A stretch of DNA of 64,000 bases from Chloroflexi bacterium UBA4730 (GTDB taxonomy: Bacteria; Chloroflexota; Limnocylindria; P2-11E), in the NCBI GenBank assembly GCA_002404155.1, contig DHJC01000015.1:108995-172994 (forward strand), in the 5' to 3' direction. The first letter of the stretch is position 1. Each line of letters starts with the position of its first letter. The notes beneath the pieces are model-generated. The model did not search any database, was not told the DNA's origin, and saw only the letters and a program-made list of their open reading frames with translations. Shown here piece after piece: positions 16,202 to 25,273 of the stretch. Made by a program: the position numbers and the translations under genes.

Positions 16202-17785
16202 TCACTTGATCCAGGCGTACGCGAACCGAATGATGCCGTCCGGGTACGCGTCGACTCCATGGACCTTCTTGGCCGTGGCGATGCCGGTGATGCGGAACGA
16301 ATACCACACGCGGCCGGCTTCGTTCACGACCGTTTCCTCGGCCTTGCGGAGCAGCGGCTTGCGCGCCGCGGGGTCGGCCAGGGTGCGCTGCTGGTCCATG
16401 GCCTGATCGACCACGGAGCTCGAGTAGCTCGCGTCGTTGAAGGGCTTGCCGGTGACGATGTGGTCGTAGGTGTTGCCGTCCGGGTCCAGCCGGCCGGACC
16501 ACCCGACGAGGGTCGCGTCCTTGAAGATGTGCTTCGTCTGCTGGTCCAGGATCTGCGCGAACTCGAGCGACTGGATCTTCATGTCGATGCCGGCCTTCTG
16601 CATCTGGGCCTGGATGAGCGTCGCGAACTGGACCTGCGTCGCGTCACCGGCGGAGATGATGAGCGTGAAGGACAGCGGTCCCTTGCCGACGGAATCGACG
16701 AGGGACTTCGCCTTGGCCGGGTCGACGGTAAACGGCTTGAAGGTGGGGTCGTACGCGAAATGCGCCGGCGCGATCGGGCCGTAGCCCACCGCTCCCACGC
16801 CGAAGCTGACCTTGTCGAGCAGCTCCTGCCGGTCGATCGCCGTTGCGACCGCCTGGCGGTACTTGACCTCGCTGAAGACGTTACCCGGCGCGTTGTTGAG
16901 GATGATGCTGTTGAAGCCGAAGTTCGGCGCCTCGATCCACGTGAGGTCCGTGGAGTTGCGCATGTCGGCAACGTCCTTACCCGGGATGTTGTTCGCGGCC
17001 TGGACGTCACCGGTCTTCAGCTGCGTGACCCGAACAGTGCCGTCGGTGATCGGCTTGATCGTGATCTTGTCGAGGTACGGAAGCTTGTTCCCGTCCTTGT
17101 CCTTCTCCCAGTAATTCGGGTTCTTCGCGAGCGTGATGTGGTCGTCCTTGACGGCTTCGACGAAGGCGAAGGGGCCCGTGCCGGCATTCACCGGCTTCCG
17201 GGTGAAGTCCGCACCTCCGGCCTCGACGGCCTTCTGGGACAGCATCATGCCGGCCCGATCGACGAGCTGCGCCGCGAGCGGCGAGAACGGTGCTTTCAGG
17301 TTGAGCTTGACGGTCTTGGCATCGACGACGGTGACGCTGTCGACGCTACCGAGCTCGCCCTTGCGCTGTGACTTCGCGTCGGTCCGGTACCGGTCGAGGT
17401 TCCACTTGACCGAGTCCGCGTTGAACGATGTGCCGTCTTGGTAGTTGACGCCCTCGCGGAGCGTGAGAGTGAAGGTCTTACCGTCGGATGAGGTCTCCCA
17501 CTTCGTTGCGAGCCCCGCGACGATGATGCCCTTCGGATCGCTGCGGAGGAGCGTGTCGTAGATCAAGTAGTGGATGTTGCGGTCGACGAACGCCGTCGAG
17601 AGCAGCGGGTCGCCGTTGATTAGGTCGTTCTCGAGCGCGAACGCGAGCGTGCCGCCGGCGACGGGCGTGCCCGCGTTCGGGGTTCCGCTACCGCCGCTTG
17701 TGGTGCTCGTGCCGCCGGAACACGCGCCGAGGACGATGGCGAACGCGGCGAGGATGGCAAAGAGCCGCGCGATCGGTCGGGTCAT
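16202..17785 (-). CDS. ABC transporter substrate-binding lipoprotein, family 5
   Basis: 527 residues. The signal peptide ends in lipobox VLGACSGG, then a Gly/Ser/Thr linker, then the SBP family 5 fold (PF00496): GGTLAFALENDL, LATKWETSSDGKTFTFTL-like region, NAGTGPFAFVEAVKDDHI and the YRQAVATAIDRQELL helix. It captures peptides or similar ligands for the two permeases encoded next. The start is ATG 17783-17785 because a GGGGGG run lies a few bases upstream and the GTG two codons earlier would sit on it. First gene of the importer operon. Confidence 0.88.
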   Translation of the reverse strand: MTRPIARLFAILAAFAIVLGACSGGTSTTSGGSGTPNAGTPVAGGTLAFALENDLINGDPLLSTAFVDRNIHYLIYDTLLRSDPKGIIVAGLATKWETSSDGKTFTLTLREGVNYQDGTSFNADSVKWNLDRYRTDAKSQRKGELGSVDSVTVVDAKTVKLNLKAPFSPLAAQLVDRAGMMLSQKAVEAGGADFTRKPVNAGTGPFAFVEAVKDDHITLAKNPNYWEKDKDGNKLPYLDKITIKPITDGTVRVTQLKTGDVQAANNIPGKDVADMRNSTDLTWIEAPNFGFNSIILNNAPGNVFSEVKYRQAVATAIDRQELLDKVSFGVGAVGYGPIAPAHFAYDPTFKPFTVDPAKAKSLVDSVGKGPLSFTLIISAGDATQVQFATLIQAQMQKAGIDMKIQSLEFAQILDQQTKHIFKDATLVGWSGRLDPDGNTYDHIVTGKPFNDASYSSSVVDQAMDQQRTLADPAARKPLLRKAEETVVNEAGRVWYSFRITGIATAKKVHGVDAYPDGIIRFAYAWIK

Positions 17786-17884
17786 GAACACACCCCCCAG
17801 ACCTGCCTCAGGTCTGCTGGAGGATACGTCCGGCGCTCGCGCGTGGTTCAGGGTTCCGCGGATCGGAACCGGATCGTCGCGGGC

Positions 17885-18559
17885 CTAGCTGGGTTCGATC
17901 CGGTCGGTGTTCTCGACCGGCTTGACCGCTGGGCCCTCGTCAACGCGCTCGCCGCCTTTGCGGCCGGTACTGGGGAGCAGACGAAAGCGCGCGCGGAGGC
18001 GGTTGACCGGGGTCGCACTGACGGCGCGGTCATCGACGGCCGGTGACGTCGAGTCCGCCGCGACGGCGGGAACGGTCGCGACGGCGATCCGGGCCGGGGC
18101 GAGGAGCCCGCCCAGCCAGGCGGCGAAGACCGCGATGAGCAGGCCGAGCACCCCGCCGAAGGCGAACGTCTCGACCGATTGATAGAAGGCGACGCCGAGC
18201 ACGAGCGGCAGAATCTGGATGAGCCGTGCGGGCGCGCCGAACATCCCCACCGCGAACGCCAGATCGACGATGAGGAGCGCGCACACGATGAACAGGCCGA
18301 GGAACGCGACCATCATCCCGTGCCAGCTGCCGCGGTAGCCCGCCATGCGGCCGGCGACGTAGCCGCCGATGAGATACGAGAGGCCGACGCCCGCGAGTAT
18401 CGGGACCGCGGACGCGTACCCGCGTGTCGAGTAGAGGTTCGTGAGCATGAAAGCGATGATCGGGGTCAGGATCGCCGCAACGCCGACCGTCGCGAGCCAT
18501 CCGTCAATGATCGAGCCCCACGACGTTCCCGTCGGGCGCACGACAACCTCGCGTGCCAT
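17885..18559 (-). CDS. membrane protein with hydrophilic C-terminal tail (224 aa)
   Basis: Four or five hydrophobic helices in residues 15-160 (WLATVGVAAILTPIIAFML, VPILAGVGLSYLIGGYVAG, MMVAFLGLFIVCALLIV, VLGLLIAVFAAWLGG). A roughly 60-residue Arg/Asp/Glu-rich cytoplasmic tail follows. No named family recognised. The ATG has AAGGAGG 8 nt upstream, a strong site by the standards of this window. Single gene upstream of the importer operon. Confidence 0.7.
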   Translation of the reverse strand: MAREVVVRPTGTSWGSIIDGWLATVGVAAILTPIIAFMLTNLYSTRGYASAVPILAGVGLSYLIGGYVAGRMAGYRGSWHGMMVAFLGLFIVCALLIVDLAFAVGMFGAPARLIQILPLVLGVAFYQSVETFAFGGVLGLLIAVFAAWLGGLLAPARIAVATVPAVAADSTSPAVDDRAVSATPVNRLRARFRLLPSTGRKGGERVDEGPAVKPVENTDRIEPS

Positions 18560-18616
18560 GGCAGTGCCCTCCTTGAGGTCTCACCCGCCATCCATAGCAA
18601 GCGAGGGGCCAGGCGG

Positions 18617-19816
18617 CTAGACGGCCGCCGTGCGGCTCCCAGCGCTGCGCGCGAACGTGTCGGCGAGGTCCGTCCGCTCCCAGGGGAGGTCGAGTTCGGG
18701 CCGGCCGAAGTGGCCGTACGTCGCGGTCTGGCGGTAGATCGGACGGCGCAAGTCGAACCGCTCGATGATCTCCTGCGGACGGAAGTCGAAGTGCTCGTCG
18801 ATGAGCCGGCGAATGACCTCGTCATCGACGGTGCCCGTGCCGAACGTTTCGACGTTGAGCGAGACGGGCTTCGCGACGCCGATGACGTACGCGATCTGGA
18901 TCTGGCAGCGTCGCGCGAGCTTCGCCGCGACGATGTTCTTCGCGACGTAGCGCGCCGCGTACGCGCCGGAGCGGTCGACTTTGGTCGGATCCTTGCCGCT
19001 GAACGCGCCGCCGCCGTGCGGTGCGTATCCGCCATACGTGTCGACGATGATCTTGCGTCCGGTGAGCCCGGCGTCCCCCATCGGACCGCCGATGACGAAC
19101 TTGCCGGTGCCGTTGATGACATAGCGGGTCTCGTTGTCCAGCAGATGTGCCGGGATGGCCGCGCGGACCACCGCTTCCTTCACGTCGCGCCTGATCTGCT
19201 CGATGTCGATGCCGTCATCGTGCTGCGTCGCGACGACGACGGTGTGCACGCGCTTGGGCGCGCCGTTGTGGTACTCGACCGTGATCTGGCTCTTGCCATC
19301 GGGCCGGAGATAGCTGATCTCGCCGGACTTGCGTGACTTCGCGAGCTGCTTCGCGACGGCGTGCGCGAGCGTGATCGGCAGCGGCATGAGCTCCGGGGTC
19401 TCGTCGATCGCGAAGCCGAACATCATTCCCTGGTCCCCGGCCCCGAGCTCACCGCCATCGTCCTGCGCGCGGTCCACGCCCTGCGCGATGTCCGGCGACT
19501 GCGGCTTGATCGCGGTGAGGACACCGCACGTTTCGTAGTCGAAGCCGTAATGCGCGTTCGTGTAGCCGATGTCCTTCACGACATCGCGCACGATCCCGAT
19601 CACGTCCGCATACGCGGTCGTCGTGATCTCACCCGCGACGAGGACCGTGCCGGTCGTGGTCGCGGTCTCGCACGCGACGCGCGCCATCGGGTCCTTCGCA
19701 AGCAGCGCGTCGAGCACGGCGTCGGAGACCTGGTCGCAGAGCTTGTCCGGGTGCCCCTCGGTGACCGACTCGCTCGAGAAAAGCCATTTGTCGGCACGCA
19801 TGAAGCTCAGCGTCAT
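18617..19816 (-). CDS. metK: S-adenosylmethionine synthetase
   Basis: 399 residues. It makes SAM from methionine and ATP. SESVTEGHPDKLCDQVSDA is the N-terminal ATP/metal region. GAGDQGMMFGFA near 125 is the PROSITE signature, and GGGAFSGKDPTKVDRSGAY near 265 is the second signature. Its ATG follows the ahcY stop with no gap (TAGATG), so the two are coupled: AhcY clears S-adenosylhomocysteine while MetK regenerates SAM. Confidence 0.96.
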   Translation of the reverse strand: MTLSFMRADKWLFSSESVTEGHPDKLCDQVSDAVLDALLAKDPMARVACETATTTGTVLVAGEITTTAYADVIGIVRDVVKDIGYTNAHYGFDYETCGVLTAIKPQSPDIAQGVDRAQDDGGELGAGDQGMMFGFAIDETPELMPLPITLAHAVAKQLAKSRKSGEISYLRPDGKSQITVEYHNGAPKRVHTVVVATQHDDGIDIEQIRRDVKEAVVRAAIPAHLLDNETRYVINGTGKFVIGGPMGDAGLTGRKIIVDTYGGYAPHGGGAFSGKDPTKVDRSGAYAARYVAKNIVAAKLARRCQIQIAYVIGVAKPVSLNVETFGTGTVDDEVIRRLIDEHFDFRPQEIIERFDLRRPIYRQTATYGHFGRPELDLPWERTDLADTFARSAGSRTAAV

Positions 19817-21091
19817 CTAGGTCCCCGCCTTCCACGAGCTCGCGTAGGTCTTTTGCGCGTCGGTCATTCTGTCGATCTTCATCCCCATCGCGTCCAGCTT
19901 CACGCGGGCGATGAGCGCGTCCTGGTCCTCAGGCACGGCGTAGACGTCCGGCTTGAGGCGCTTGCCCCTCTTGAGCAGGTACTCGATCGAGAGGACCTGA
20001 TTCGCGAAGCTCATGTCCATGACCGCCGCCGGATTCGCCTCGGCCGCGACGTGATTGAGGAGGCGGCCCTCGGCGAGCAGGAAGATCTTCTTCCCGCTCT
20101 CGTGGCTGTACTCCTCGACGAAGGTGCGGACCGTGCGCTTGCCCTTCGACTGCTTCTCGAGCGCCGGGATCTCGATCTCGTCATTGAAGTGGCCGGCATT
20201 CGCGACGATCGCGCCGTCCTTCAGCGTCGGGAAGTGCTCAGCGCGTATGACGTTGATGCTTCCGGTGGTCGTGATGAAGATGTCACCACGCTTCGCGGCC
20301 TCGGCGATCGGCATGACCAGGTACCCGTCCATCGCGGCCTCGAGCCCACGCAACGGGTCGACCTCCACGATGATCACGTTCGCGCCCATCCCGCGGAACC
20401 GCGACGCGACACCGCGGCCGACCCACCCGTAGCCCGCGACCACGGCCGTCTTGCCGGCGATGAGGATGTTCGTAGCCCGCAGCAGGCCATCGATCGCGGA
20501 CTGCCCGGTCCCGTACTGGTTGTCGAACATGTGCTTCGTGCGGGCCTCGTTCACCGCGACGATCGGATACGCGAGCACGCCCTCGGCAGCCATCGCCCGG
20601 AGACGGATGACGCCGGTCGTCGTCTCCTCCGTGCCGCCGCGGACGTTGGGTAGGAGCTCCCGGCGGGTGGTGTGGAGGAGCGTCACGACGTCCGCGCCAT
20701 CGTCCATCGTGATCTCGGGCTTCGTTTCGAGGACGGCCTCGATGTGCCGGTAATACGTGTCCCGGTCCTCGCCCTTCCTCGCGAACGTCGCGATGCCCTC
20801 GTTCTTCACGAGCGCGGCCGCGGCGTCGTCCTGCGTCGACAGCGGGTTCGACGCGCAGAGGGCGACCGACGCGCCGGCGTCGCGCAGCGTGATCGCGAGG
20901 TTCGCGGTCTCCGTGGTCACGTGGAGGCACGCGCCGATCCGCAGGCCCTTGAACGGCTGCTCCCTCGCGATGCGCTCGCGGATCGCGGCGAGCACGGGCA
21001 TCTCGCGGCCGGCCCACTCGATCCGGCGCGAGCCCGCATCCGCGAGCCTGAGGTCCGCGACGTCGGACTGGGACTTGGTGGCGACGGTCAT
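19817..21091 (-). CDS. ahcY: adenosylhomocysteinase
   Basis: 424 residues. It hydrolyses S-adenosylhomocysteine to homocysteine and adenosine using tightly bound NAD. CLHVTTETANL near 55 and NEARTKHMFDNQYGTGQS near 180 form the active site. GYGWVGRGVASRFRGMGANV near 215 binds NAD, and NAGHFNDEI near 295 is conserved. It overlaps the upstream GNAT gene by 4 bases and abuts metK. The shorter bacterial/archaeal form lacks the 40-residue insert of some species. Confidence 0.95.
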   Translation of the reverse strand: MTVATKSQSDVADLRLADAGSRRIEWAGREMPVLAAIRERIAREQPFKGLRIGACLHVTTETANLAITLRDAGASVALCASNPLSTQDDAAAALVKNEGIATFARKGEDRDTYYRHIEAVLETKPEITMDDGADVVTLLHTTRRELLPNVRGGTEETTTGVIRLRAMAAEGVLAYPIVAVNEARTKHMFDNQYGTGQSAIDGLLRATNILIAGKTAVVAGYGWVGRGVASRFRGMGANVIIVEVDPLRGLEAAMDGYLVMPIAEAAKRGDIFITTTGSINVIRAEHFPTLKDGAIVANAGHFNDEIEIPALEKQSKGKRTVRTFVEEYSHESGKKIFLLAEGRLLNHVAAEANPAAVMDMSFANQVLSIEYLLKRGKRLKPDVYAVPEDQDALIARVKLDAMGMKIDRMTDAQKTYASSWKAGT

Positions 21092-21927
21092 GACGTTCTC
21101 CCGAACAGATTCTTGGTGAGCCGCTCCCAGACGGCGCGACGCACCGCCGGGCCTTCGACGAATGGTGCGTGTACCGAGTAGCCGAGACGGTGATAGACGC
21201 TGATCGCGGGCTTGTTGTCCTGGCGCACGTTGAGGACCACGTCGCGGTGCTGCTCGAGCGCGGCCTCGGTCGCGGCCGACGTCACCGACGTCGCCATGCC
21301 GCGGTTCCGATACGCGAGCCGAGTGAGCACGTTCCCGACCGCCGCGAGGCCCGCGGCCTGCGAACGCACGTGCGTGCCTGCCGCGGCGGCCAGCTGCCGC
21401 CCGGCGTAGACACCGAAGTACAGCTCACGCGCGATCCGCGCCGGCGTGAAGTACGACCGCGACGCGTTGCCATAGAGATCGATGATGGCTTCGAGCTGCT
21501 CGGGATCGAGTCGCTGCACGGTGTGGCTGACCCGGGGCTGGAAGGTAGCGGCGGTCACGACCATCCGGTTCATGACGTCCAGCCGCTCGAAGCGATAGCT
21601 GGCCTCGATTGGCAGGCGGCCGTTCGGCGGCGTCGCGAGGATCAGCCGGGGCTCGGTCATCCCGCTGCGGAAGAGCTCGGCGAGGGCCTGCGACTCGCCC
21701 ATCGCGAAGCACGGCCGGAACGGGAGCACCTCGACGAGGAGCGCCGCCGCGACGATGTCGTCCCCGCGCCGCGCGACCCACCAACGCGACTGATCGACGT
21801 TGTCGGGATCGAGGTCGGCGAGCGCGTACGCGGCGATGTAGCGGTCGCGCTCGAAGAAGGCCCGGACGTCCGCGGCCGATGCGTGTGGGTCCAGGTCGAT
21901 CTCGGGCATGAGCGGGGCCGCGGTCAT
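21088..21927 (-). CDS. GNAT-family acetyltransferase-like protein
   Basis: 279 residues. The C-terminal half is a GNAT domain: VGNVLTRLAYRNRGMATSVT is motif A with the RxxGxA loop, and VRQDNKPAISVYHRLGYSV is motif B. The N-terminal half (RDRYIAAYALADLD...) is the degenerate partner domain found in two-domain acetyltransferases. GGAGGA lies 6 nt before the ATG. It is the first gene of the GNAT-ahcY-metK operon. The acceptor is unknown; a link to methyl-cycle metabolism is only contextual. Confidence 0.8.
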   Translation of the reverse strand: MTAAPLMPEIDLDPHASAADVRAFFERDRYIAAYALADLDPDNVDQSRWWVARRGDDIVAAALLVEVLPFRPCFAMGESQALAELFRSGMTEPRLILATPPNGRLPIEASYRFERLDVMNRMVVTAATFQPRVSHTVQRLDPEQLEAIIDLYGNASRSYFTPARIARELYFGVYAGRQLAAAAGTHVRSQAAGLAAVGNVLTRLAYRNRGMATSVTSAATEAALEQHRDVVLNVRQDNKPAISVYHRLGYSVHAPFVEGPAVRRAVWERLTKNLFGRTS

Positions 21928-21993
21928 GGGCTCCTCCAGTTCTGAGGGCTACGACCTAGCGGGGCTCCGCCGGTTGTGCTGTGGAGGCTCAGT

Positions 21994-22455
21994 CTACCGC
22001 GGGCGCTGGGCCTGGACCAGCACCGCGGCGCAGCGCGCGGCGGATACCGGCACGGCGAGGAAACCGAGCACGCGCAGCGGCCGCGGCCCGAGGGCCGCGG
22101 CGAACACCGCCATCTGCGCGACGCCGGTCACGCGGTCCCAGCGCACCCCGTCGCGATCGAGCGGCCCGGTCCGGATCATCGCGATGGCGTAGCGCGCGAG
22201 CGGCGCGAGCAGCACGACGCGCGGCGCTCCGACGCGCGCCGCCGCGATCGATGCGCCGAGCGTGAGGAGCGAATCGGCTTCGAGGTCGAATCGCGCGCCC
22301 CTGGCGGTCGGGCCGGCGCGTCGGGCGAGCGGACCGTCGAGCCAATCGCTGACGACGCCCACGAGGAACACGGCGAGGCTCGGCCAGAACGGAAGGAGAA
22401 GACCGCACATCGCGCGGACGGCTGTGAGCATGTCGGCCGCGCGGCGTGAGGTCAC
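21994..22455 (-). CDS. CDP-alcohol phosphatidyltransferase family protein
   Basis: 153-residue membrane enzyme. The diagnostic motif appears near residue 37 as DWLDGPLAR, then seven residues, then GARFDLEAD. It matches DxxDGxxAR...GxxxDxxxD but with a seven- instead of eight-residue spacer. The family joins a CDP-activated lipid to an alcohol acceptor (glycerol phosphate, inositol phosphate and others). Four hydrophobic helices are visible, fewer than the usual six, so the substrate or activity is uncertain. GTG start, with TACGCT 6 nt upstream. Confidence 0.75.
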   Translation of the reverse strand: MTSRRAADMLTAVRAMCGLLLPFWPSLAVFLVGVVSDWLDGPLARRAGPTARGARFDLEADSLLTLGASIAAARVGAPRVVLLAPLARYAIAMIRTGPLDRDGVRWDRVTGVAQMAVFAAALGPRPLRVLGFLAVPVSAARCAAVLVQAQRPR

Positions 22456-22461
22456 CGCGCG

Positions 22462-22467
22462 AGCGTA
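22462..22467 (-). promoter_or_regulatory. -10 box (leaderless)
   Basis: TACGCT on the minus strand, exactly 6 nt before the GTG at 22455. It lies in the 17-bp gap after the stop of the propeller gene, so the phosphatidyltransferase could have its own leaderless transcript. Confidence 0.4.
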
Positions 22468-22472
22468 ATCGG

Positions 22473-23984
22473 CTAGTGGTGCCCGCCCACGATCGTCGCG
22501 CTTGCACTCGCTGTCGTGCCGAGGGTGCCATCGGAGCTCGTGACATCGACGGTGACGACGTCGCCCTTGTTGCCATTGCCTGGCCGCCCGAGATCGAAGC
22601 TGTCTGACGATGCCGTGGTCACGGTCGTGCGCCGCGTCACGCCGTTCACTTTCCAGACGTACGTGAACGCCAGTGCGTCGCCATCGGCATCCGACGCCGT
22701 TGCCGTCGCGACGAGCACGGTCTGTGTCGTCGGGGAGGTCGTGTTCAAGGCGACGTTCGCGACCGGCGCGGAGTCCACGACCACGACGGCGGCCGAGGTG
22801 AGTGGCACGGTCGTCATCGAGGCATCCGACGCGGTCACGCGCACCGCGATCGAATCGCCGCGATCACCGGTCCCGGCGACCGAGAGGTCGAGCGTCGACA
22901 TCGTCGCGCCCGCGATGTCCGCTCCGTTCCGCGTCCACTGATACGCGTACGTCAGCGCATCGCCATCCGCGTCGTGCGCGGTCACGGTCGCTGACAGCGT
23001 GTCATTCGTCTTGGGTTGGCCCGGCGAGACGGTGACGCTGTCGATCACCGGCGCGCTGTTGCCGAGCTCGGCGACGGAGTTCGCGCCGTTCAAGGCCACG
23101 TAGGTCTTCGGCCCGACGATGGCGAGCCCCGCCGGCTTCGACCCGACCGCGACACGGGTCACGGCTCCCGTCGCCAGATCGACGGTGGCAAGGTCGTTGC
23201 TCCCGAGATCGGTCACGTAGACCGCGGACGCCGAGGCCGGCGCGACGTGGCTCGGGAAGTCGCCGACCGTGATCGTCCGCACGACGAGGTTCGTGCTCGA
23301 GTCGATGACCGCGAGCCGCCCCGGCGCGGTATCCGTGGCCGCGAACACACGCCCGCGCGCCGGATCGGTCGCGAGCGCGAGCCGCACCGGGCCGCCGACG
23401 TCGATGGTCGCGACCACCGCGTTCGTCGTCAGATCCAGGACCGTCACACCGTGCCCGGCGAGATCGCCGAGGTAGCCAAGGTGCGTGACCGGATCTACCG
23501 CGACCGCCCACCATGACGTTCCGGACGGCGCGAGGACCGCCGCCACCTGCTGGCGCGTCGCGGTGTCGTAGACCGTCAGCTGCGCTCCGCTCGTCGCATA
23601 GAGGCGCGCCAGGCCCGGATCGACCGCCACGCCAAGTCCACCGGGCGCGAGGGTCGCGATCGTTGAGCGCGCCACCGTATCCACGACGGACACGGTGCCA
23701 TCGTTGAAGTTCCCGACGTAGGCGCGACCGGCTGCAGCGTCGACGGCGACCTCGCCCGGTCCGCTCCCGACAGTGACCGACCCGACGACGCGAGCGGTGG
23801 CGGTGTCGATGACCGAGAGCGTCGAGCCGCCGCTATTGGCGACGTAGACGTTGCCGTTCGCGTACGCGACACCGAACGGTTGCGCGCCGACGGCGATCGT
23901 GGACGTGACCGAGAGCCCGGCGGCCGGCGTGACGTGGGCCAGCGCGAGTACCAGGACCACGGCGGCGATCAGCAGGCGTCGCAT
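22473..23984 (-). CDS. secreted YVTN-type beta-propeller protein with PKD/Ig-like domains
   Basis: 503 residues. The signal peptide is about residues 1-24 (ending TPAAG). Residues about 27-310 form seven propeller blades of the YVTN type, each with a core like VYVANSGGSTLSVIDTATARVV or AYVGNFNDGTVSVVD. Two repeated Ig/PKD-like domains follow, each with DADGDAL motifs (about 335 and 430) and a conserved GNGNKGD/GTGDRGD turn. Probably an extracellular surface or envelope protein; ligand unknown. ATG start. Confidence 0.8.
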   Translation of the reverse strand: MRRLLIAAVVLVLALAHVTPAAGLSVTSTIAVGAQPFGVAYANGNVYVANSGGSTLSVIDTATARVVGSVTVGSGPGEVAVDAAAGRAYVGNFNDGTVSVVDTVARSTIATLAPGGLGVAVDPGLARLYATSGAQLTVYDTATRQQVAAVLAPSGTSWWAVAVDPVTHLGYLGDLAGHGVTVLDLTTNAVVATIDVGGPVRLALATDPARGRVFAATDTAPGRLAVIDSSTNLVVRTITVGDFPSHVAPASASAVYVTDLGSNDLATVDLATGAVTRVAVGSKPAGLAIVGPKTYVALNGANSVAELGNSAPVIDSVTVSPGQPKTNDTLSATVTAHDADGDALTYAYQWTRNGADIAGATMSTLDLSVAGTGDRGDSIAVRVTASDASMTTVPLTSAAVVVVDSAPVANVALNTTSPTTQTVLVATATASDADGDALAFTYVWKVNGVTRRTTVTTASSDSFDLGRPGNGNKGDVVTVDVTSSDGTLGTTASASATIVGGHH

Positions 23985-24015
23985 CTACCGTTGAACGGGG
24001 CCGAGCATCTGTCCG

Positions 24016-24666
24016 TTACGACCAGCGCGCGACGAGCTCGCGCAGGGCGGCGCCGGCGCGCTCGAGCCGCGGCAGATGACCGAACAGGATCGTCCCGATG
24101 TCCAGCTCCGCGAGACGTCGGACCGATGCACGCGCCGAGGTGAGGTCTTCGCTCCAATAGCGATTCGGGCGATGGAGCGAGCCGCCCGCGTCGCGCCACA
24201 ACGCGTCCCCACTGAAGAGCAACCCGTCGCGCGCGGCGTACAGACACACGCTGCCGGGGGTGTGCCCGGGCGTGTGCACGACATGCAGTCCGCCGAGGAC
24301 CGGGAGCACCTCGCCGTCACGCAGATCCGTGGTCGGTGGCAGGCGCCGCAGCGCGAAGCGGCGCACGATCGTGCCCGCGTTGAGATGGAGCGCGCGATCG
24401 CGATCCGCCGGGTGCATGAGGATCGGCGCGCCACCCGCGCCTCCCGCGTGATCGGGATGGCCGTGGGTCACGATGAATCGCGCGATGTCCGCGGGTGAGC
24501 GGCCCAACGCCGTGATCGCCGCGTGCAGTCGGGGTAACGAGCCATGCATGCCGGCATCGATGACGGTGATCTCATCCTCGAGGATGGCGTATGCGGTGGC
24601 GCCGATCAGCCGGACCTCGTGGACCGCCGGTCTGACGCTAGAACTCGATGAGCGTGGCGATGTCAT
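24016..24666 (-). CDS. MBL-fold metallo-hydrolase (glyoxalase II-like)
   Basis: 216 residues. The dimetal motif THGHPDHAGG lies near residue 67, HTPGHTPGSVC near 130 supplies another ligand His, FSGDALW the bridging Asp near 150, and FGHLPR a C-terminal His near 195. The fold resembles hydroxyacylglutathione hydrolase-like proteins; the substrate is unknown. Its ATG lies 29 bases inside the end of apt, so it is translated as the tail of that operon. Confidence 0.83.
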   Translation of the reverse strand: MTSPRSSSSSVRPAVHEVRLIGATAYAILEDEITVIDAGMHGSLPRLHAAITALGRSPADIARFIVTHGHPDHAGGAGGAPILMHPADRDRALHLNAGTIVRRFALRRLPPTTDLRDGEVLPVLGGLHVVHTPGHTPGSVCLYAARDGLLFSGDALWRDAGGSLHRPNRYWSEDLTSARASVRRLAELDIGTILFGHLPRLERAGAALRELVARWS

Positions 24667-25168
24667 AGCCTTGGAGCCGGTCGCGGCCGCGCAGAGCCTT
24701 GAGCTCGATGAGGAACGCGAGCGCCACGATCTCGCCGCTCAGTTGTTTCACCAGCTCGATGGTGCCGGCGACCGTGCCACCGGTCGCGAGCAGGTCATCG
24801 ACGATGAGGACCCTCGCGCCCGGCTGCATCGCGTCCTTGTGCATCTCGAGCGTCGCCGAGCCGTACTCGAGGTCGTACTCGACGCTCACGACGTCCGCCG
24901 GCAGCTTGCCGAGCTTGCGGACCGGGACGAACCCGACGCCGAGCGCGTACGCGATGGGCGCGCCGAAGATGAAGCCGCGCGACTCCATCCCCACCACGAC
25001 GTCGATGTGCTTGCCCTTGATCTTCGCGAGGAGCCCGTCGACGGCGCTCTTGAACGAGTCGCCGTCCTTGAGCATCGTCGTGATGTCCTTGAACAGGATC
25101 CCCGGCTTGGGGAAATCCGGGATGTCACGGATGCGGGCGGCGAGCTCTTTCGGGGCGATGGCTGCCAC
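24638..25168 (-). CDS. apt: adenine phosphoribosyltransferase
   Basis: 176 residues. It salvages adenine to AMP using PRPP. DIPDFPKPGILFKDIT near 15 is the family's purine-binding N-terminus, GMESRGFIFG near 60 is conserved, and VLIVDDLLATGGT near 120 is the PRPP loop. Start GTG at 25166-25168, typical Apt length. An insertion sequence begins 20 bases upstream of this GTG. Before insertion the gene followed the selenoprotein gene stop by 18 nt, so its original promoter lay upstream of that operon. No promoter is visible in the 20 bases that remain. Confidence 0.93.
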   Translation of the reverse strand: MAAIAPKELAARIRDIPDFPKPGILFKDITTMLKDGDSFKSAVDGLLAKIKGKHIDVVVGMESRGFIFGAPIAYALGVGFVPVRKLGKLPADVVSVEYDLEYGSATLEMHKDAMQPGARVLIVDDLLATGGTVAGTIELVKQLSGEIVALAFLIELKALRGRDRLQGYDIATLIEF

Positions 25169-25180
25169 GGACGAGAGACT

Positions 25181-25188
25181 AGCGCTCT
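25181..25188. repeat. 8-bp target-site duplication, left copy
   Basis: AGCGCTCT directly flanks the left end of the insertion sequence; the identical octamer flanks the right end at 26577-26584. An exact duplication indicates recent, unrearranged transposition. Confidence 0.85.
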
Positions 25189-25210
25189 GATAGTCGGGCG
25201 GTGTGTTGAC
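25189..25210 (+). repeat. left terminal inverted repeat of the IS
   Basis: 22 bp beginning GATAGTCGGGCGG and ending TGTGTTGAC. It matches the reverse complement of the right end at 18 of 22 positions; the mismatches are four central bases. Confidence 0.85.
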
Positions 25211-25273
25211 ATTCGCCGTCGCAGGCGCAAGAAAGCACGGAGTTCGTGACCCACTTCAAAGGAGACGAACCCC

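Noticed and set aside
21928..21993. Possible SAM or SAH riboswitch before the GNAT-ahcY-metK operon
   Set aside because: The 66-bp gap is short and I could not fit any known SAM/SAH aptamer core; a plain GGAGGA ribosome site explains its 3' end.
25189..25210. Outward promoter at the IS left end driving apt
   Set aside because: Reading toward apt, no -10-like box lies at a useful distance; the TTGACA points inward to the transposase.
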